A DNA stretch of 41,507 bases, from assembly GCA_003427395.1 (NCBI GenBank), contig BFEA01000311.1:1663515-1705021 (forward strand), in the 5' to 3' direction. The position numbers were made by a program, and so were the translations under genes. The notes under the pieces were generated by a model. That model saw only the letters and a list, made by a program, of their open reading frames with translations, searched no databases and was not told the DNA's origin. Each line of letters begins with the position of its first letter. Position 1 is the stretch's first letter. Below, piece after piece: positions 18,133 to 29,749 of the stretch. The DNA is from Chara braunii. Taxonomy: Eukaryota; Streptophyta; Charophyceae; Charales; Characeae.

Positions 18133-19683
18133 ACCCGGTACCAAAATCGTGGGAGCACGACGCAGAGCGGCGCGTGAACAAAGTGGTGCAAGGTAGCATG
18201 ATGGGACAAGGGCGAATATCGTGGCGATGGGGGAAGTGAAGTGGGTGGCAAAGGGGACGTGTGCAATGGTGGTGGGAGCAAGGAGAGGATGAAGATGAGC
18301 AGAGGCTGGGTGTTTCCTTTTGGCGGAGGGAGGAGATTGTTACCTTGCCCAAGGTGGCATTCACGATACTGCTGGCCGCTATGGTGTGAAACCGCGAAGC
18401 ACTTCGGTAAGCTTATGGCGGAATACTGCGAGGGCGCGCGCTGCGGCGAAAAACGACGATGACGTGCGCTTAAGATTTCGTGGAGGCAAGGTAGGAGGGG
18501 GGCGTGCGATGGCAAGTTGTGGGTTGCAGTGAAGTGGAATGGGGATTATGTCGAGGGGGTTTATGGTCACCGTGGGGGATTTCCTATACTTACCTTTTCA
18601 CTCCATTTCTCTTTTTTCTTGACTCAGTGGCCTCCAGATCGTTGGGCAGGGACTGAACTCTCTGTGAGGTCCCGTCAACAGGCTTGACGTGGTTACTCAC
18701 AACGCAATCGCATCTAGGCAGTGATAAGGAGGTGATTGTGTCCTACCAAATCTCTTCTGGTCAGTGCAGCTTGTCGAAGGGCTATCTTAGCACGGGTTAT
18801 GGGGAGGCGAACGTGCTCCTCCCGCAGCAAGAGGCAAGGGCTGAGTTTTGTCTCTACAGCAGCGGGGCTACTCGATCAAGCGACTGCGAAAGTGGAGCGC
18901 TACGTGATGGATTGCAAGGATTGAGACTTCCGGTGTTTCAAGGCGACTTCACGCAGTAATGAAAGCTCCAATAACTCTTGAGGCATGACCTATTCTTGTT
19001 GTGTTTGGGTTCTATGTCTTATTCTCTTTTTCCTGATATAGGAATTTCTTAGAAAATTTCTTGGATGGCAATCCTAAGTTTTTAGTTGATCTCAATTGGT
19101 AGTTCGTAATTGTTCTTGTTGGATTCACGATCCGGTTTTAGAATCACTATGGTTCTCTCATACATAATTGATTGTCGAACAAGTTCTCTGCCTAGTATTT
19201 CTTGATTTACCGTCTGAGCGATTGCTTGAACCTTGGGGTTTTGGAAATCATAGCGAATTAAAGTCCTTTTGGACATCATAATCGATTCCCTATTTGGATT
19301 CTCAAAACTTATCTTCATCTCGATTGAGTTCTTGAATTCGATGCTAAAATTCATTATTCAAACGTCGTTTGCATGACTCATAAAAAGTTTTTAAACTCGG
19401 TTTTCCCAAATTTTAAAATTCGTACTCTGACTGTGTAGATCGAAATCCGGGATTCTTTCGGGACGTTGGCTAGGTTGGAAAAATTTAGCTTTTACAATTT
19501 TTTTCAAACAATGGTTACTCAAGTAATTGGTCTTATTTTGTTGTTCTTAGCAAGGAAGTCTCAATCTGTAATGTTGTGGGATCGGGGTCAGAGGTGTTGG
19601 AATGGATATCTCCGTTAGGGTTGGAGTCCCTCCCTGCGAGGGTTAGACATGCAAGTGGTGTGATCTTTGAAAGGGTAGGGGCG
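18133..19683. other. Interior of the inverted pair, no gene recognised
   Basis: Open frames here (for example a Pro/His-rich 160-codon frame on the minus strand at 18033-18515 and a 90-codon frame on the minus strand at 19082-19354) have no recognisable domain. The part 18600-18960 has a plus-strand frame with mild coding character (VSTAAGLLDQATAKVERYV) that could be an old gag remnant. I would not annotate a gene. Confidence 0.4.
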
Positions 19684-20952
19684 GTATTGAGGGTTTGTCC
19701 TTTTTTTGGGCCACGCTGACCTTCTGGTCGGATCAGCCATGGGGAGAGAGGACAAGGGGTGCTGATGTCAGCAGGGTGTGAGTTGAGAGGGTTGTTCCAC
19801 TTAGAGGGGGTGGGGCATGAAGGAAGGGGGATCTTCGGCTCTGCGGGGGCATACTTTAGGGGGTACTGTATGCGACTGATGGAGCAGGAGGGGTATTCTG
19901 GGGGCTGTTCTGAACTGGGGCAGGGGGCGAGGGGGCGCCTTCCCGCAGAGGTAGTGAACAGATAGGGGGTTGTCTTTCGGGGGAGAGGAGTAATCCCTTT
20001 GGCTCTTGTGACCCCTTTACATGTAACTGAGACTTCAATAGGCGCTGGAGTTTCCATGGGGATAGAGGGTGACTTTTCTCTCTCTTCCCCTCTCCCTGTG
20101 GGAATAGTGGGCGCTAAAATGTTCATGTGATTTTTCAGGATCTTCTTTGTGCCTGTTTTTCCTAATTTTTCCTAATTGAAAAACTCTTCCAAGGTTTGGT
20201 GTTGGAGGCAGGGGGTTGTGGTGGCTGTGGCGGCGGGAGATGACGCGCTTTGCAGCGAAGGGGCTAACCTGTAGGGTTGAAATAGGGTACAACAGCGGTG
20301 GAGATGGCGGCTTCATCGTGGTAAGACTTGCCGGAGTAGGGCTCAAGGGGATTTTGGGGGGGATAACTGCAACCAGTGCATGAAGGAGATGAATGATGGG
20401 ATCTACAACTATGGTGTTGATTGGTGGCTTGACTGCTATTTGCCTTAGTCCTGAGTCCCGGTGGTTTGCGAAAAGACGAGGCCAGAAAAACGCAGATCGG
20501 TGTTGGGGTTTGGTCGTGCAGCCCTGTAACTAGAGTTTAATGAGGGCATGAGACCTGTTAGAGAGATTTGGGGAGTTGTCGAGGGTGGAAGGCACTCTAG
20601 TGTCTTTTGGTGAGCTGGTGCCTAGTCGATGCTGGCCGGAGCCGACGCGGGTCACTTTGCCCTGTGGCTTAGCAGGTGGGGGGTTTCTAGGGTGGGTCGT
20701 GCCACTCTGTAACCTAGCAGTTGGGGGCATGAGGCCTGGTAGAGATTGGGCATCGGAATATAGGGGTGAGGCAGGTAGGGTTGGGCTATTAAAAGGCCCT
20801 AAGGCAGGTGGTTTTTTCGTTCAGAATGTTTTTTTAATCCGAGCTTTGTGGGACAAAGAATTTCAGTGTTCTTGTGTAGATCACACAATTGTCTTTTTGC
20901 CCCGCTATCTTAAGGATTTCTTCATTAAAAAAAGAAGAAGAAGAAAAAAAAA
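19684..20952 (+). repeat. Inverted-repeat arm B, ending in an A-rich tract
   Basis: From 19684 to about 20867 it is the reverse complement of arm A. It then continues about 60 bases to an A/G-rich tract (20928-20952). On the minus strand a Pro-rich frame of 197 codons (19533-20126) keeps the same conserved blocks as arm A (PEYPSCS, SRIQYPLKYAP, NNPLNSHPADIST). In both arms, blocks with a CAGATCTCTC or TAGAGAGATT core, GGGCATGAGRCCT and GTTACAGGG recur about every 170-180 bp, a monomer structure. Confidence 0.7.
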
Positions 20953-21329
20953 AGTCACAACTCATGTAGATACGTGTGGCTTACGCGCGTGAGCGTTTTG
21001 CCACTGATCTCAGTTGGTTTTGTCTTCTTCCTCCGGCCTGGTTCAGTTCTCGTAGCGTTTTCGTAACTTGTTGACGAGCGCCGCTAGACATTCCCCACCC
21101 ACCCTCCCGATGACTTTCTCTATGGCTAAAAGGATGCTCTTGCTCGGAAACCCTGCACCTCTTAATTCCCTGTGAAACGTCAAAAAACAGACTGGAAGGA
21201 GTTTATTCATGCTTGTGTTGCCCAAAATCCGATATATTGTACCAATTACTATTGCAACCTTTTGCTCTTTGGGACCGAACGATTCATATCGTCTTGTTAT
21301 CATAAATTTAGGTTTACAAGGGAGAAGAA
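20953..21329. other. Stretch upstream of the gypsy gag remnant
   Basis: No LTR or PBS was recognised here. An 86-codon minus-strand frame (21043-21303) has no known domain. Confidence 0.4.
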
Positions 21330-22680
21330 AAGAAGAATGGCGGAGGCGAACAAAATGTGGAGGAGTTGGAGGTGCTAAAGGCGCAAAGGGAGGAGATTCA
21401 GGCGCAAGTAGATATACAGGTAAAATTACTAGATGTTATTTCGAGAAACATATAACTCTTAGCTAGAGCTTGGGACGATCAACATCAACTTGCTAGAGCC
21501 AGGATGTCGCCTTACACTCCATTCGCTTGGGATTAAGGGACTTTGCACGCTAGATGATGTTGCACGTAGGTGCAGAAGTGCATGCGAGCATAGAGGGCAC
21601 CGAAAAATTTTGCACAGGCGCCATTGAGGGCGCAAAGCTGGCTGCTCCTAAGGAGGAGGAGGTACGCCCCCGTAGAGAGCCCATGAAGATCAAATTTCCT
21701 AAACCCTATAGTGCGAAGAAAGAAGAAACTTTTGATAATTGGGAGGCGAATGTGAATACATACGTGTATTTGCAAAAGATCGTTGCTGAGGAACAAGTCC
21801 TCATTGCATTCCAGGCCCTCAAAGACGAAGCAGCCAGTTTCGCCAGATCACTCGCTCGCGCTGCATAATGCGAAAATAATATGGTAGCCTACTCCAAAAT
21901 CACCTCTTCCTAAATTTTTTAGGTTACTCTGAAAGCGATTTGCAGATGTCACGCGAGGCGTCCGGGCCTCTGACAAACTGCAAACTATCCACTCACGCCA
22001 ATGCCATGCCAAAACCCCTACGTGGACACTTCTTCGAAAAAAGTCGACAGCCCACCATGATGTACGACACGTTGAGTAGGGAGGTGGTGTTGTTTGAGGC
22101 ACAATCTATGCCAATATCTAGTTTTTAGCATAAGGACTTGGACAAGGGGAAAAAGTGGAAGGGTCGTACCATCACTGGTCAGGTTAGGGCCAAGGATCAT
22201 TTGATCCTCACTTTAGATGAAGGTGGTATGGATGAGGTCCCATATAGTCAGATCGAGTGGGGCCTAGAGGAGGAGGACAGTACTGGGAGTCAGGGGAGGA
22301 CCTACACTATTGTCGCAGTTGGAGGGAGGCCGCAAGGAAGAGGAGGAGGCTAGGGCTAAGGAGTCGGGCCTCAGGTGATCGAGGACAGGGCGCTCAAGGG
22401 GTTGGCGGCAGAGGAAACCGCCAAGAGGAAGGTACGGGTCAAGGTCCCCCGCCAAATCATTCGCGATCTTATCAGTCACCTCCAAGAAGAGGTGGACGAC
22501 ACCCAGGCTTGCCACACGGCAGGCCCTGGGAAGATTTGGGCTTGGACCAATCAGTGTGGCAATGTCGTGTGGACCAGGATCAGTGCATTTATTGCGGTGA
22601 TCCTGACCACATAATTAAATACTGTCCAATGTACAGAGAAACCCGTTATGCTGCACAAACAGCAAAAGGCAACCGTCGGT
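21330..22680 (+). pseudogene. gypsy gag with CCHC zinc knuckle, frameshifted
   Basis: Gag packages the element RNA into virus-like particles. The remains are spread over all three frames: a Glu/Gln-rich coiled-coil-like start (about 21345-21465), a gag core with KFPKPYSAKKEETFDNWEA (21554-21868), a continuation with REVVLFEAQSMPIS (about 22075-22128), KGRTITGQVRAKDHLILTLD (22138-22353), a Gly/Arg-rich linker (22257-22600) and a zinc knuckle CIYCGDPDHIIKYC (CX2CX4HX4C) ending near 22630. At least four frame changes are needed to read through. The knuckle itself is intact. Confidence 0.8.
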
Positions 22681-23799
22681 AGGGGTCGCAACTGCCCTTA
22701 CCCCTAGGCCATGTGGAGAAGAGTGCGCGCACCACAGAGGAACTCCCAAACCACATAAGCCTACGACAAAGGTTGCTGACCAGTACCTAGATAGCTGTCC
22801 AGAGACTGCTTGCGTTAGAGTCTCTCTAGGCATTTCCTTACAAGCGTGGCTGAAGAGTTAAAGGAGAGGATGCCTGCCTGGGCCAAGATTAAAAAGGATG
22901 CGAAAGGACAGCTAGTGCTAGTAGATGTATAGATTTTTAGAGAACGAGTACGGACCCTTATAGACAGTGGGGCCACCCACAGCTATATCAGTAGGAAAAC
23001 GTTGCAGAAGTTAAAGCTGAACCTGGAAGTTCAAAAATTAGAAGACCCCATAGTTAGTGTCATCGCAGACAATCACACTATGCAAGTCGAGGATTACGTT
23101 GAGGGAGTCCAGGCGTACTTTTGCCTAGAGAAAGTTGGGAAGGTGGAGGAAGTTCTCCATTCCCTGACTCTCCTCGTAGAGGACAACCTCCCTTTCGATT
23201 TGGTCCTAGGAAAGGACTGGGGAGAGGCAGCCGGGGCGGTAGGGGTCGCAACTTCCCTTACCCCTAGGCCATGTGGAGAAGAGTGCACGCACCACAGAGG
23301 AACTCCCAAACCACATGAGCCTACGACAGAGGTTGCTGACCAGTACCTAGATAGTTGTCCAGAGACTGCTTGCGTTAGAGTCTCTCAAGGTATTTCCTTA
23401 CAGGCGTGGCTGAAGAGTTGAAGGACAGGATGCCTGCCTGGGCCAAGATTAAAAAGAATGTGAAAGGACAGCTAGTGCTAGTAGATGTAGAGATTTTTAG
23501 AGGATGAGTAAGGGCTCTTATAGACGGTGGGGCCACCCGCAACTATATCACTAGGAAAGCGTTGCAGAAGTTAAAGTTGAACCTGAAAGTTCAAAAATTA
23601 GACGACCCCATAGTTGGTATCTTCGCAGACAATCGCACTATGCGAGTCGAGGATTACGTTGAGGGAGTCCAGGCGTACTTTTGCCTAGAGAAAGATGGGA
23701 AGGTGGAGAAAGTTCTCCATTCCCTGACTCTCCTCGTAGAGGACAACCTCCCTTTCGATTTGGTCCTAGGAATGGACTGGGAGAGGCAGCCGGGGCCAC
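22680..23799 (+). repeat. Tandem duplication of the gypsy protease region (2 x about 560 bp)
   Basis: TAGGGGTCGCAACT begins at 22680 and again at 23241, and the two 560-bp copies are nearly identical. Each contains the pre-protease region (ELKERMPAWAKIKK or ELKDRMPAWAKIKK) and the retropepsin motif. The junction has CGGTAGGGGTCGCAACT on both sides, so unequal exchange or replication slippage is likely. Confidence 0.9.
22860..23235 (+). pseudogene. gypsy aspartic protease, first copy
   Basis: The active-site motif is intact here as TLIDSGATHSYIS (near 22955-22993), followed by the flap region and FDLVLGKDW near 23197-23220. A stop lies just upstream of the catalytic motif (DV-stop-IF, near 22930). 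Retropepsins work as dimers and cleave the Gag-Pol precursor. The frame fails to continue into RT because the second copy follows. Confidence 0.7.
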
Positions 23800-23885
23800 A
23801 CTCCATTTTAGAGAGCACGAGTGTAGGCTTCCTAGTCCCACAAGTAAAGTTAAGACTGCTCGCCTGTTCCATGTGTCAGGAGTAG
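23420..23885 (+). pseudogene. gypsy aspartic protease, second copy, catalytic motif altered
   Basis: The second copy reads ALIDGGATRNYIT at the active site, so the DSG triad is DGG; a stop precedes it. FDLVLGMDW is kept, and downstream HSILESTSVGFLVPQVKL continues as in gypsy linkers before stops appear at about 23885. Confidence 0.7.
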
Positions 23886-24100
23886 ACAACTCTCTGGCAC
23901 ATTGTTGTCTCAGTGCTCCCGTGTTCGCGCGTTTAGTAAAGAAGGAACAATTAAAAGAACAGGTTTTTGTAGCCTATATGAGGCCAGTCACTTAGCCTAA
24001 GGAGGAGACACTCATAGACCCTGCTATTGCCAAGTTGCTGGAAGAGTATACAGATTTAGCTAAGCCGCCTACAAGAGTAGTACTGCGGCCAATCTAGCAT

Positions 24101-24759
24101 CGCATAGAGATAGAGCCTGGAAGTAGGACTCATAAGGGAGCCATCTACAAAATGTCCCCAAGGGAATTAAAGGAGTTGCGTAAACAGTTAGACGAGCTCC
24201 TTGAGAAGGGTTGGATTAGGTCGAATTCATCTCCATTTGGAGCACCTGTTCTTTTTACCCCCAAGAAGGAGGGAGAACTCAGAATGTGTATAGGCTATAG
24301 GGGTCTCAATGCTATCACAGTAAACAATGCAGAGCCACTACCCCGTATAGATGATATGTTGTATCGGGTGCAAGGATGTAAGTATTTCTCGAAGATAGAT
24401 TTGAAGTATGACTATCATCAGATAGAGGTTCACCATGATGATAAGTATAAGACAGCATTCCGGACTAGATACGGGCACTACGAGTTTATAGTTATGCTCT
24501 TCGGACTAACCAATGCGCCAACAACTTTCCAGCGCTGTATGAATGATTTGTTTAGGTCGTGGTTAGAAAAATTTGTGGTAGTGTATTTAGATGATATTCT
24601 AGTGTTTAGTAAGACCCTCCAGGAGCATATGGGTCATCCGAGGCAGGTCTTGAAGAAGCTTAGAAAGGCTAACCTTAAGATCAACGCAAAGAAGTGCGAA
24701 TGGGCCAAAACACAATTTTTGTACTTGGGCCACGTCTTAGACGAAGACGACGTAAAACC
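24101..24759 (+). pseudogene. gypsy reverse transcriptase N-terminal two thirds
   Basis: One clean frame runs from about 24101 to the LINE junction (first ATG at 24152). Counting from that ATG: fingers (SSPFGAPVLFTPKK, 26-39), the R-L-N block (GYRGLNAITV), motif A with the first catalytic Asp (FSKIDL, 79-84), TAFRTRYGHYEF, FGLTNAPTTF, and the catalytic YLDD (145-148). It ends after FLYLGHVLDEDDVKP, where T13 of the LINE tail starts. In motif A the usual LKSGYHQI reads LKYDYHQI. The thumb, RNase H and integrase are missing. Confidence 0.9.
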
Positions 24760-25147
24760 TTTTTTTTTTTTTATCGGCTGAACTGCTCGGGGTGGTGATG
24801 AGAGCATCCACCACTAGCAGCCCAGCTACTGGCTCCATTCTATTGGTGGGGAGCTGCACCTGCTGGAAACCGAGTTCAGCGTCCCTTGATACATATAAAT
24901 CTGTTACATAACTTTGAATAGAGTATCAAGAAAATAAAATCTGCCTCTTCAGCCAAACCTTAGGCCGCCAGATACTTCTATTAAAACTAGCAGACCTATC
25001 TCCTGACTTTACTTACTAGTGAAAAGTAGAACTTACAAAAAGCGTCAGAAAATGAGATCTTGAATCTCTCGAAGATATCATCATACTGATAGATATCTAG
25101 AAATCGAACCTGAAGAGAACTCATTTTTTTTTTGGGATTTACCCGTA
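24760..25147 (-). other. LINE copy 2 3' UTR with shared tail core
   Basis: It holds the core at 24833-24887 (plus strand: CTATTGGTGGGGAGCTGCAC then CTGCTGGAAACC), a two-part stem-loop (CTGCT 24783-24787 with AGCAG 24816-24820; GGTGG 24791-24795 with CCACC 24808-24812) with loop GATGAGAGCA, and the poly(A) end T13 at 24760-24772. Past the core it aligns with the copy 1 3' UTR (CTCTTCAG, CCGCCAGAT and ACATACCA blocks). Confidence 0.8.
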
Positions 25148-28100
25148 TTACATGACATACCATTGCAAATCAACTAAAGCCAATTCCGAGGGAGGGAAGG
25201 GATCAGAGAAGCATTCCGGTGATCTGAGAGAGGATCCTGGTGGAAGTGAAAATCAGTCACTGAAGCAATGATGGAAGTCCCTCTTTAGGAGTTCTTCCTG
25301 TTTTTCCTTTCCTGTTTTTCCTTTCCTGGTCATTTCACTTCTCCCAAACTTCCTCCTTCGGTTCCCCCCAGCCGTTCCTGATTAAATTTTTGAATACACT
25401 TGATGATATTTTTTTTTTTGTGGAGTAGTTGTATCTTAGATCGAACCTTTGACCAATGTGCCCGTATTTCTGTCTGCACAAATTGTATAATCAGCTCAGC
25501 AAATTCCTTTCCTTCTAATTTTACTTCTTTTTTTTCATGTACACACCTTTTGTATCACAATACCCATAAAATGGTTTTCCGTCCTAACTCAAAAAAATTC
25601 ATCTGAAATTTTGAAAGTTGTGTTTCCACTGGTACCCATTGACCCAAAAGAATGGCTTTCCAATCCCATGGTCAATCAATTCCTGTCAATCCCCTCCATA
25701 TACAGTCCCATCTTCTCCAAAGTAGGACCGTACTTGGGCATTGAATTAACACATGTTCAATTGTCTCCCTGATCTTCTTATGGGGGAAAACAGATAGACA
25801 TGCTTTGTACCATTGATGTGCCAGACCTCGTTGTTCCAAATTGGTGTAATCAATGAGTCACTTATTAGTTGGTAAACAACGATGAAGAATTTGTCATTGT
25901 AAAGAGGAAAACTTGGCTGGTCTTTTTTTAAGTTTATTGAATAATTTTATATTTTTTATGCTTTCTGCGTCAATATTTAGATGTTTGATCCATCGGTCTC
26001 TTATTACAGACGACACATTCACCCGTGGTCTTAATAAACGATATGTTGCCTTCACCGTTAGAGATTGTAGAGTGCGTGGTTTGCTCCTTTTCCCCGTTTG
26101 CCATACCCATTTGTCTGGATCTATAGGAAGGTCCGGAATTGGGCATTGAGGTTGAAACACTCTTCATCCAGAGGTTGCTGACATAAAAATAATTCCAATT
26201 CTGAACATTTTCGTAAAAGGGAAGAACTCAACTTAATTGGTTGATGAAGGTCGGAATAGGTGGTTAGTTGTCATTGTAAACAGGGTCGTTAAGGCTCCTT
26301 CTTCTAATAGACTCATTATTTGTCCTACCTGCCAACATGATGGTTCGTGTGTAATCATTACAAAGTCTCCTTACTTAAATTTTACTCCTCTTCTTAATTT
26401 TCTAACCCATACCAGTGGGATAGAACAAATGATGTAGTCCTGATTTTGATCTAATCTGTACGCGTATGTAATTATTTTCTTAAGTTGATTAGAAGACTTC
26501 CAGTCTTTTTTTTCCAGATCCCAAATGTCTTTAACCCGTATTACTCCTTTTTTCCCCCACTGAGACCAGGGAGGAGTAGAACTATTATACACACAACCAT
26601 TAGCGTCCGTTATCCTCCTTTTCCCAAATAGAGGTTGCCTCATGATTTCTTCAAAGCGTATGGTTGCGGGTTTATTAGGAAGAGGTAGCTTTCTCCATGT
26701 CCTTAGTAGGGACACCCATAGGTTATCTAGGAGTAGATCCCTACAGGCTGCGCCTCTTTCCCCTCCTAATCTTGAGTGAATAGAAGGACGAGGGATGTTC
26801 CAAAATAAGTTTTCTACCCAAGTTAGGGGATGTACTTCAGGTGGAGACATCAGCGCCAGTTTCCTAATTTGTTGTAGAGCCAAAGGTTGCCAAGGCTTGT
26901 CGATACCTAAAATGAGATCAATCATCCATTGTAGTGACAAGGCTTGACATTGTATGGTAGGGTCCATGATTCCTAACCCTCCCCTCGATTTTTGTTGAAT
27001 GAGGATGGACCATGCTACTATAGGAATAACTCTCTCTAGCTCATGATTCCCTCTCCAGAGGAAGGTCGTCACCTGCTTTTGGAGGTGCTTGATTCGTGGT
27101 TTACTAATTGCCCAGATTGTTGATTTGTACCATATTGAAGCAAAAACCACATTCTTTATTACTAGTAATCTACCAAAAAGTGAAGTGTGTTGATTCTTCC
27201 ATAGGTTCATTTTTTGTATCGCAGGTTTTGAAATTCAGTCATCATTGGATATAGGTTTACCAGAGGCAGACAAAGATACTCTCAACACTCTCAGTGAGGC
27301 CTCTAGGGGCAACCATTGTACCTTGGGGACTTCAGGCGGCCGAACACCATTTGAGTGGATCCACCATCCTTGCGTTTTATTTCCCCAATTAACCACCATG
27401 TCTGAGAGTGCCGAGAACTTATCCAGCAAATTTTTTATTTCCTCCATATTTGTCTTTGAGGCCTCCATTATGATGGTTAGGTCATCTGCAAACATTGAGG
27501 CTATTGGTATTGCCTCTTCCGGTATACCTGAGATAGTTAGACGTTTAATATTATGATTAGCTCTAAGGTTGGCACCCAGGGCCTCCATCACAATCACGAA
27601 AAGGAAAGGGGTCAAAGGGTCTCCTTGTCTAACTGATCTCTGTATATGGATTTCCGGAGACAGCAACCCATTCACAAGAACGCGTGTAGTAGCATTTGTA
27701 TGGAGAATATTAACCTTCGGACCAAAATTCAACCTTTGCAAACAGGTGTCTAAGAAACGTCAATCAACATGATCATATGTTTTTTCGAAGTCTATGAAAA
27801 CCACAGTTGTATTCTGCTTAGATTGTCGCGCTACTTTAACCATTTCATTAATAAATAGGATGTTACCTTGTATGTGGCGACCATTTATAAAACCTGTTTG
27901 AGAGGGATGGATTATATTGGCCATCACTGGAATCATACGGTTTGCAAGAGTTTTCGCTAACAATTTGTATACTACCGTTAGTAAGGTTATTGATTTATAG
28001 TTTCTGATGTTTGATTTTTCTACCTTCTTATATAATAACGTGAGTATTCCTTGACTCAGTATCTCGCCCATTTCATTAGTCTCCCAAACCTCTTTAAAGT

Positions 28101-29700
28101 ACTGCATTAAGTCGGGTGAAAGGATGGGCTACATGGTTTCCCAAAATTCTTTGGGAAGATCATCCACCCCCGGGGGCTTGTCTTCCTCCATTTGTATTAA
28201 TGTCGTCCAGATTTCATCTTTGGTTAGAGGTTTTTCAATATTCTCACATTGTTCATCGGTAATGGACTGGAACAATGGTTCTAAGAAGAGGCGAGTGGTT
28301 TGGTCATCTTCCAGAGTCCGAGTAGGGTCTTTTGATGATTTGAACAGGTTTTTGAAAAAGTTATAGGCAACTTTCAAACTTGCAGCTGAAGATACCGATA
28401 TCGTGGGATCCAGAGAAACGTCTTGGTCACATAGGATATTTATAGAGAAACGTTTCGCTCGTGATCGAGCCATAGCAAAAAAAGATGTGTCCATCTGTCC
28501 TTCTGTTGTGAATTTCGACAACTTGCCTCTGATTAGTTGTCCTTGCCAACGATGTTGCGCAAATGGCAGAAGTTGATTTCTGAGTTCTTTGATATTGATA
28601 GTTTGCGAAGAGTCATGTAGATGGTCCTAAGATTCGTAATTTAAGGTTTGTTTCTGAATATGTATTTTTTGTAAATGTCTGTTTTTTGCTTGTACTTTAG
28701 AAAATTCATTACATTTTCTTGCAAGAAAACACAACCCATTGTTGAACCAAGAGATATATGAATCATGTCTTTCTAACGCCGAGTGTCAATATTCCCATAC
28801 ATCTGCGAAATACTTTTTAAAGATATCATATGATAACAAAGATGTATTTAGTTTTTATACTCTCCTTCCCTGATCTGTTTTTTTTTTTAGAGACATAAGG
28901 ATTGAATACATTTTATGATCTGCCCCGGTCCATGGACTTTGTGGAAAAATTGTTGCCCCTATGAGAGCTCTCTCTAGATCTTCTGACATGAGGATGAGGT
29001 CTATTCTAGATCTGGATTGAAGGCGATTACCTTGATTTCGTATGCACGTGAATAATCTTTCTCGTGGAAAAATTCTTCGGTACGGGTCAAACAGACGTTC
29101 ATTTTCGCACAAGGTTTGTATAATGTTCTCGTCTTCTTCTATATAAGGAGGACATGGAGAGGGGATCTTCCAACGATCCAACCATCTATCCGGAGCTGCA
29201 ATGAAGTCCCCTGCCATAACTAAAGGGATCCCTTCCGGTATCTGACTTCTTATATCTTGAAAAAACCTGATTCTATCTTCAATTTTATTTGGTCCATATA
29301 CATTGATCACACATATAACATCTGGTCCAATCGTAAAGATGGCAGATATCCACCGACCCTGCTCTTTATCTGGCACCCATTGGACTACTTGAGTTCTAGA
29401 GTCTGGTGGTATCCAAATGGTTGTACCTGCTGATCCGTTTTTTGAGGTCGGTGCACTAAGCTTATTGAACGGCCATATCGTGTTGTGAGCCCGGATATGA
29501 ATGGGGGAGTTGGTGAGATGGGTTTTCTATATGCATATGATGTCAGGTCACGTTCTACCTCCCACACCTTTCAATTGTTCCAATATAGCTTTTCTTTTTA
29601 TCGCGTCTGTCGTAGCAAGGCCATTTACATTCAATGATCTGAGATCCAAGTCTGTTGTTTTGATTGCACGCTGCCAGGATGGGTTCTTTCCATAGTAAGC
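25148..29700 (-). pseudogene. LINE ORF2, copy 2 (endonuclease, RT, zf-RVT)
   Basis: Order on the minus strand: endonuclease N-terminus SLNVNGLAT (near 29640) with two stops near 29520-29545; endonuclease core with MAGDFIAAPDR, RIDLILMS and GADHKMYS (28855-29376), where the usual GDFN has become GDFI; RT fingers and palm (28129-28521; 27760-28107 with LLYKK, NYKSITLLTVVYKLL, GFINGRHIQGN); FIDFEKTYDHVD followed by TGA at about 27757 where Trp is expected; FADDLTIIME with intact catalytic Asp pair (27235-27741); thumb and C-terminal part with KSRGGLGIMDP (26371-27210); zf-RVT region with KWVWQ and KFSSLQ (25894-26160); and a C-terminal stretch to the stop at 25148-25150. Several frameshifts separate the blocks. 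Confidence 0.85.
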
Positions 29701-29749
29701 TTGTATTGTTTTCATCTTTCCCTCATCTTATTATAAAAGAACCACCGTC

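Larger units (their letters stand above)
21330..24759 (+). mobile_element. Ty3/gypsy retrotransposon fragment (gag, protease, RT), interrupted
   Basis: Plus-strand remains in gypsy order: gag with zinc knuckle, aspartic protease region (tandemly duplicated), RT. No LTR or PBS is visible on the left. On the right the element is cut within RT, at GACGTAAAAC, by the poly(A) end of LINE copy 2; RNase H and integrase do not reappear beyond the LINE. Many frameshifts and stops make it non-autonomous. Confidence 0.85.

Noticed and set aside
18033-18515. 160-codon Pro/His-rich frame on the minus strand
   Set aside because: It passes through the hairpin, has no domain and overlaps equally open frames on the plus strand, as expected of G/C-rich non-coding DNA.
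14052-20867. A single large foldback DNA transposon bounded by the two arms
   Set aside because: The arms end in A tracts at different positions, and the interior contains an unrelated chromovirus end; two retro-insertions explain it better, though this is kept as the test in the findings.
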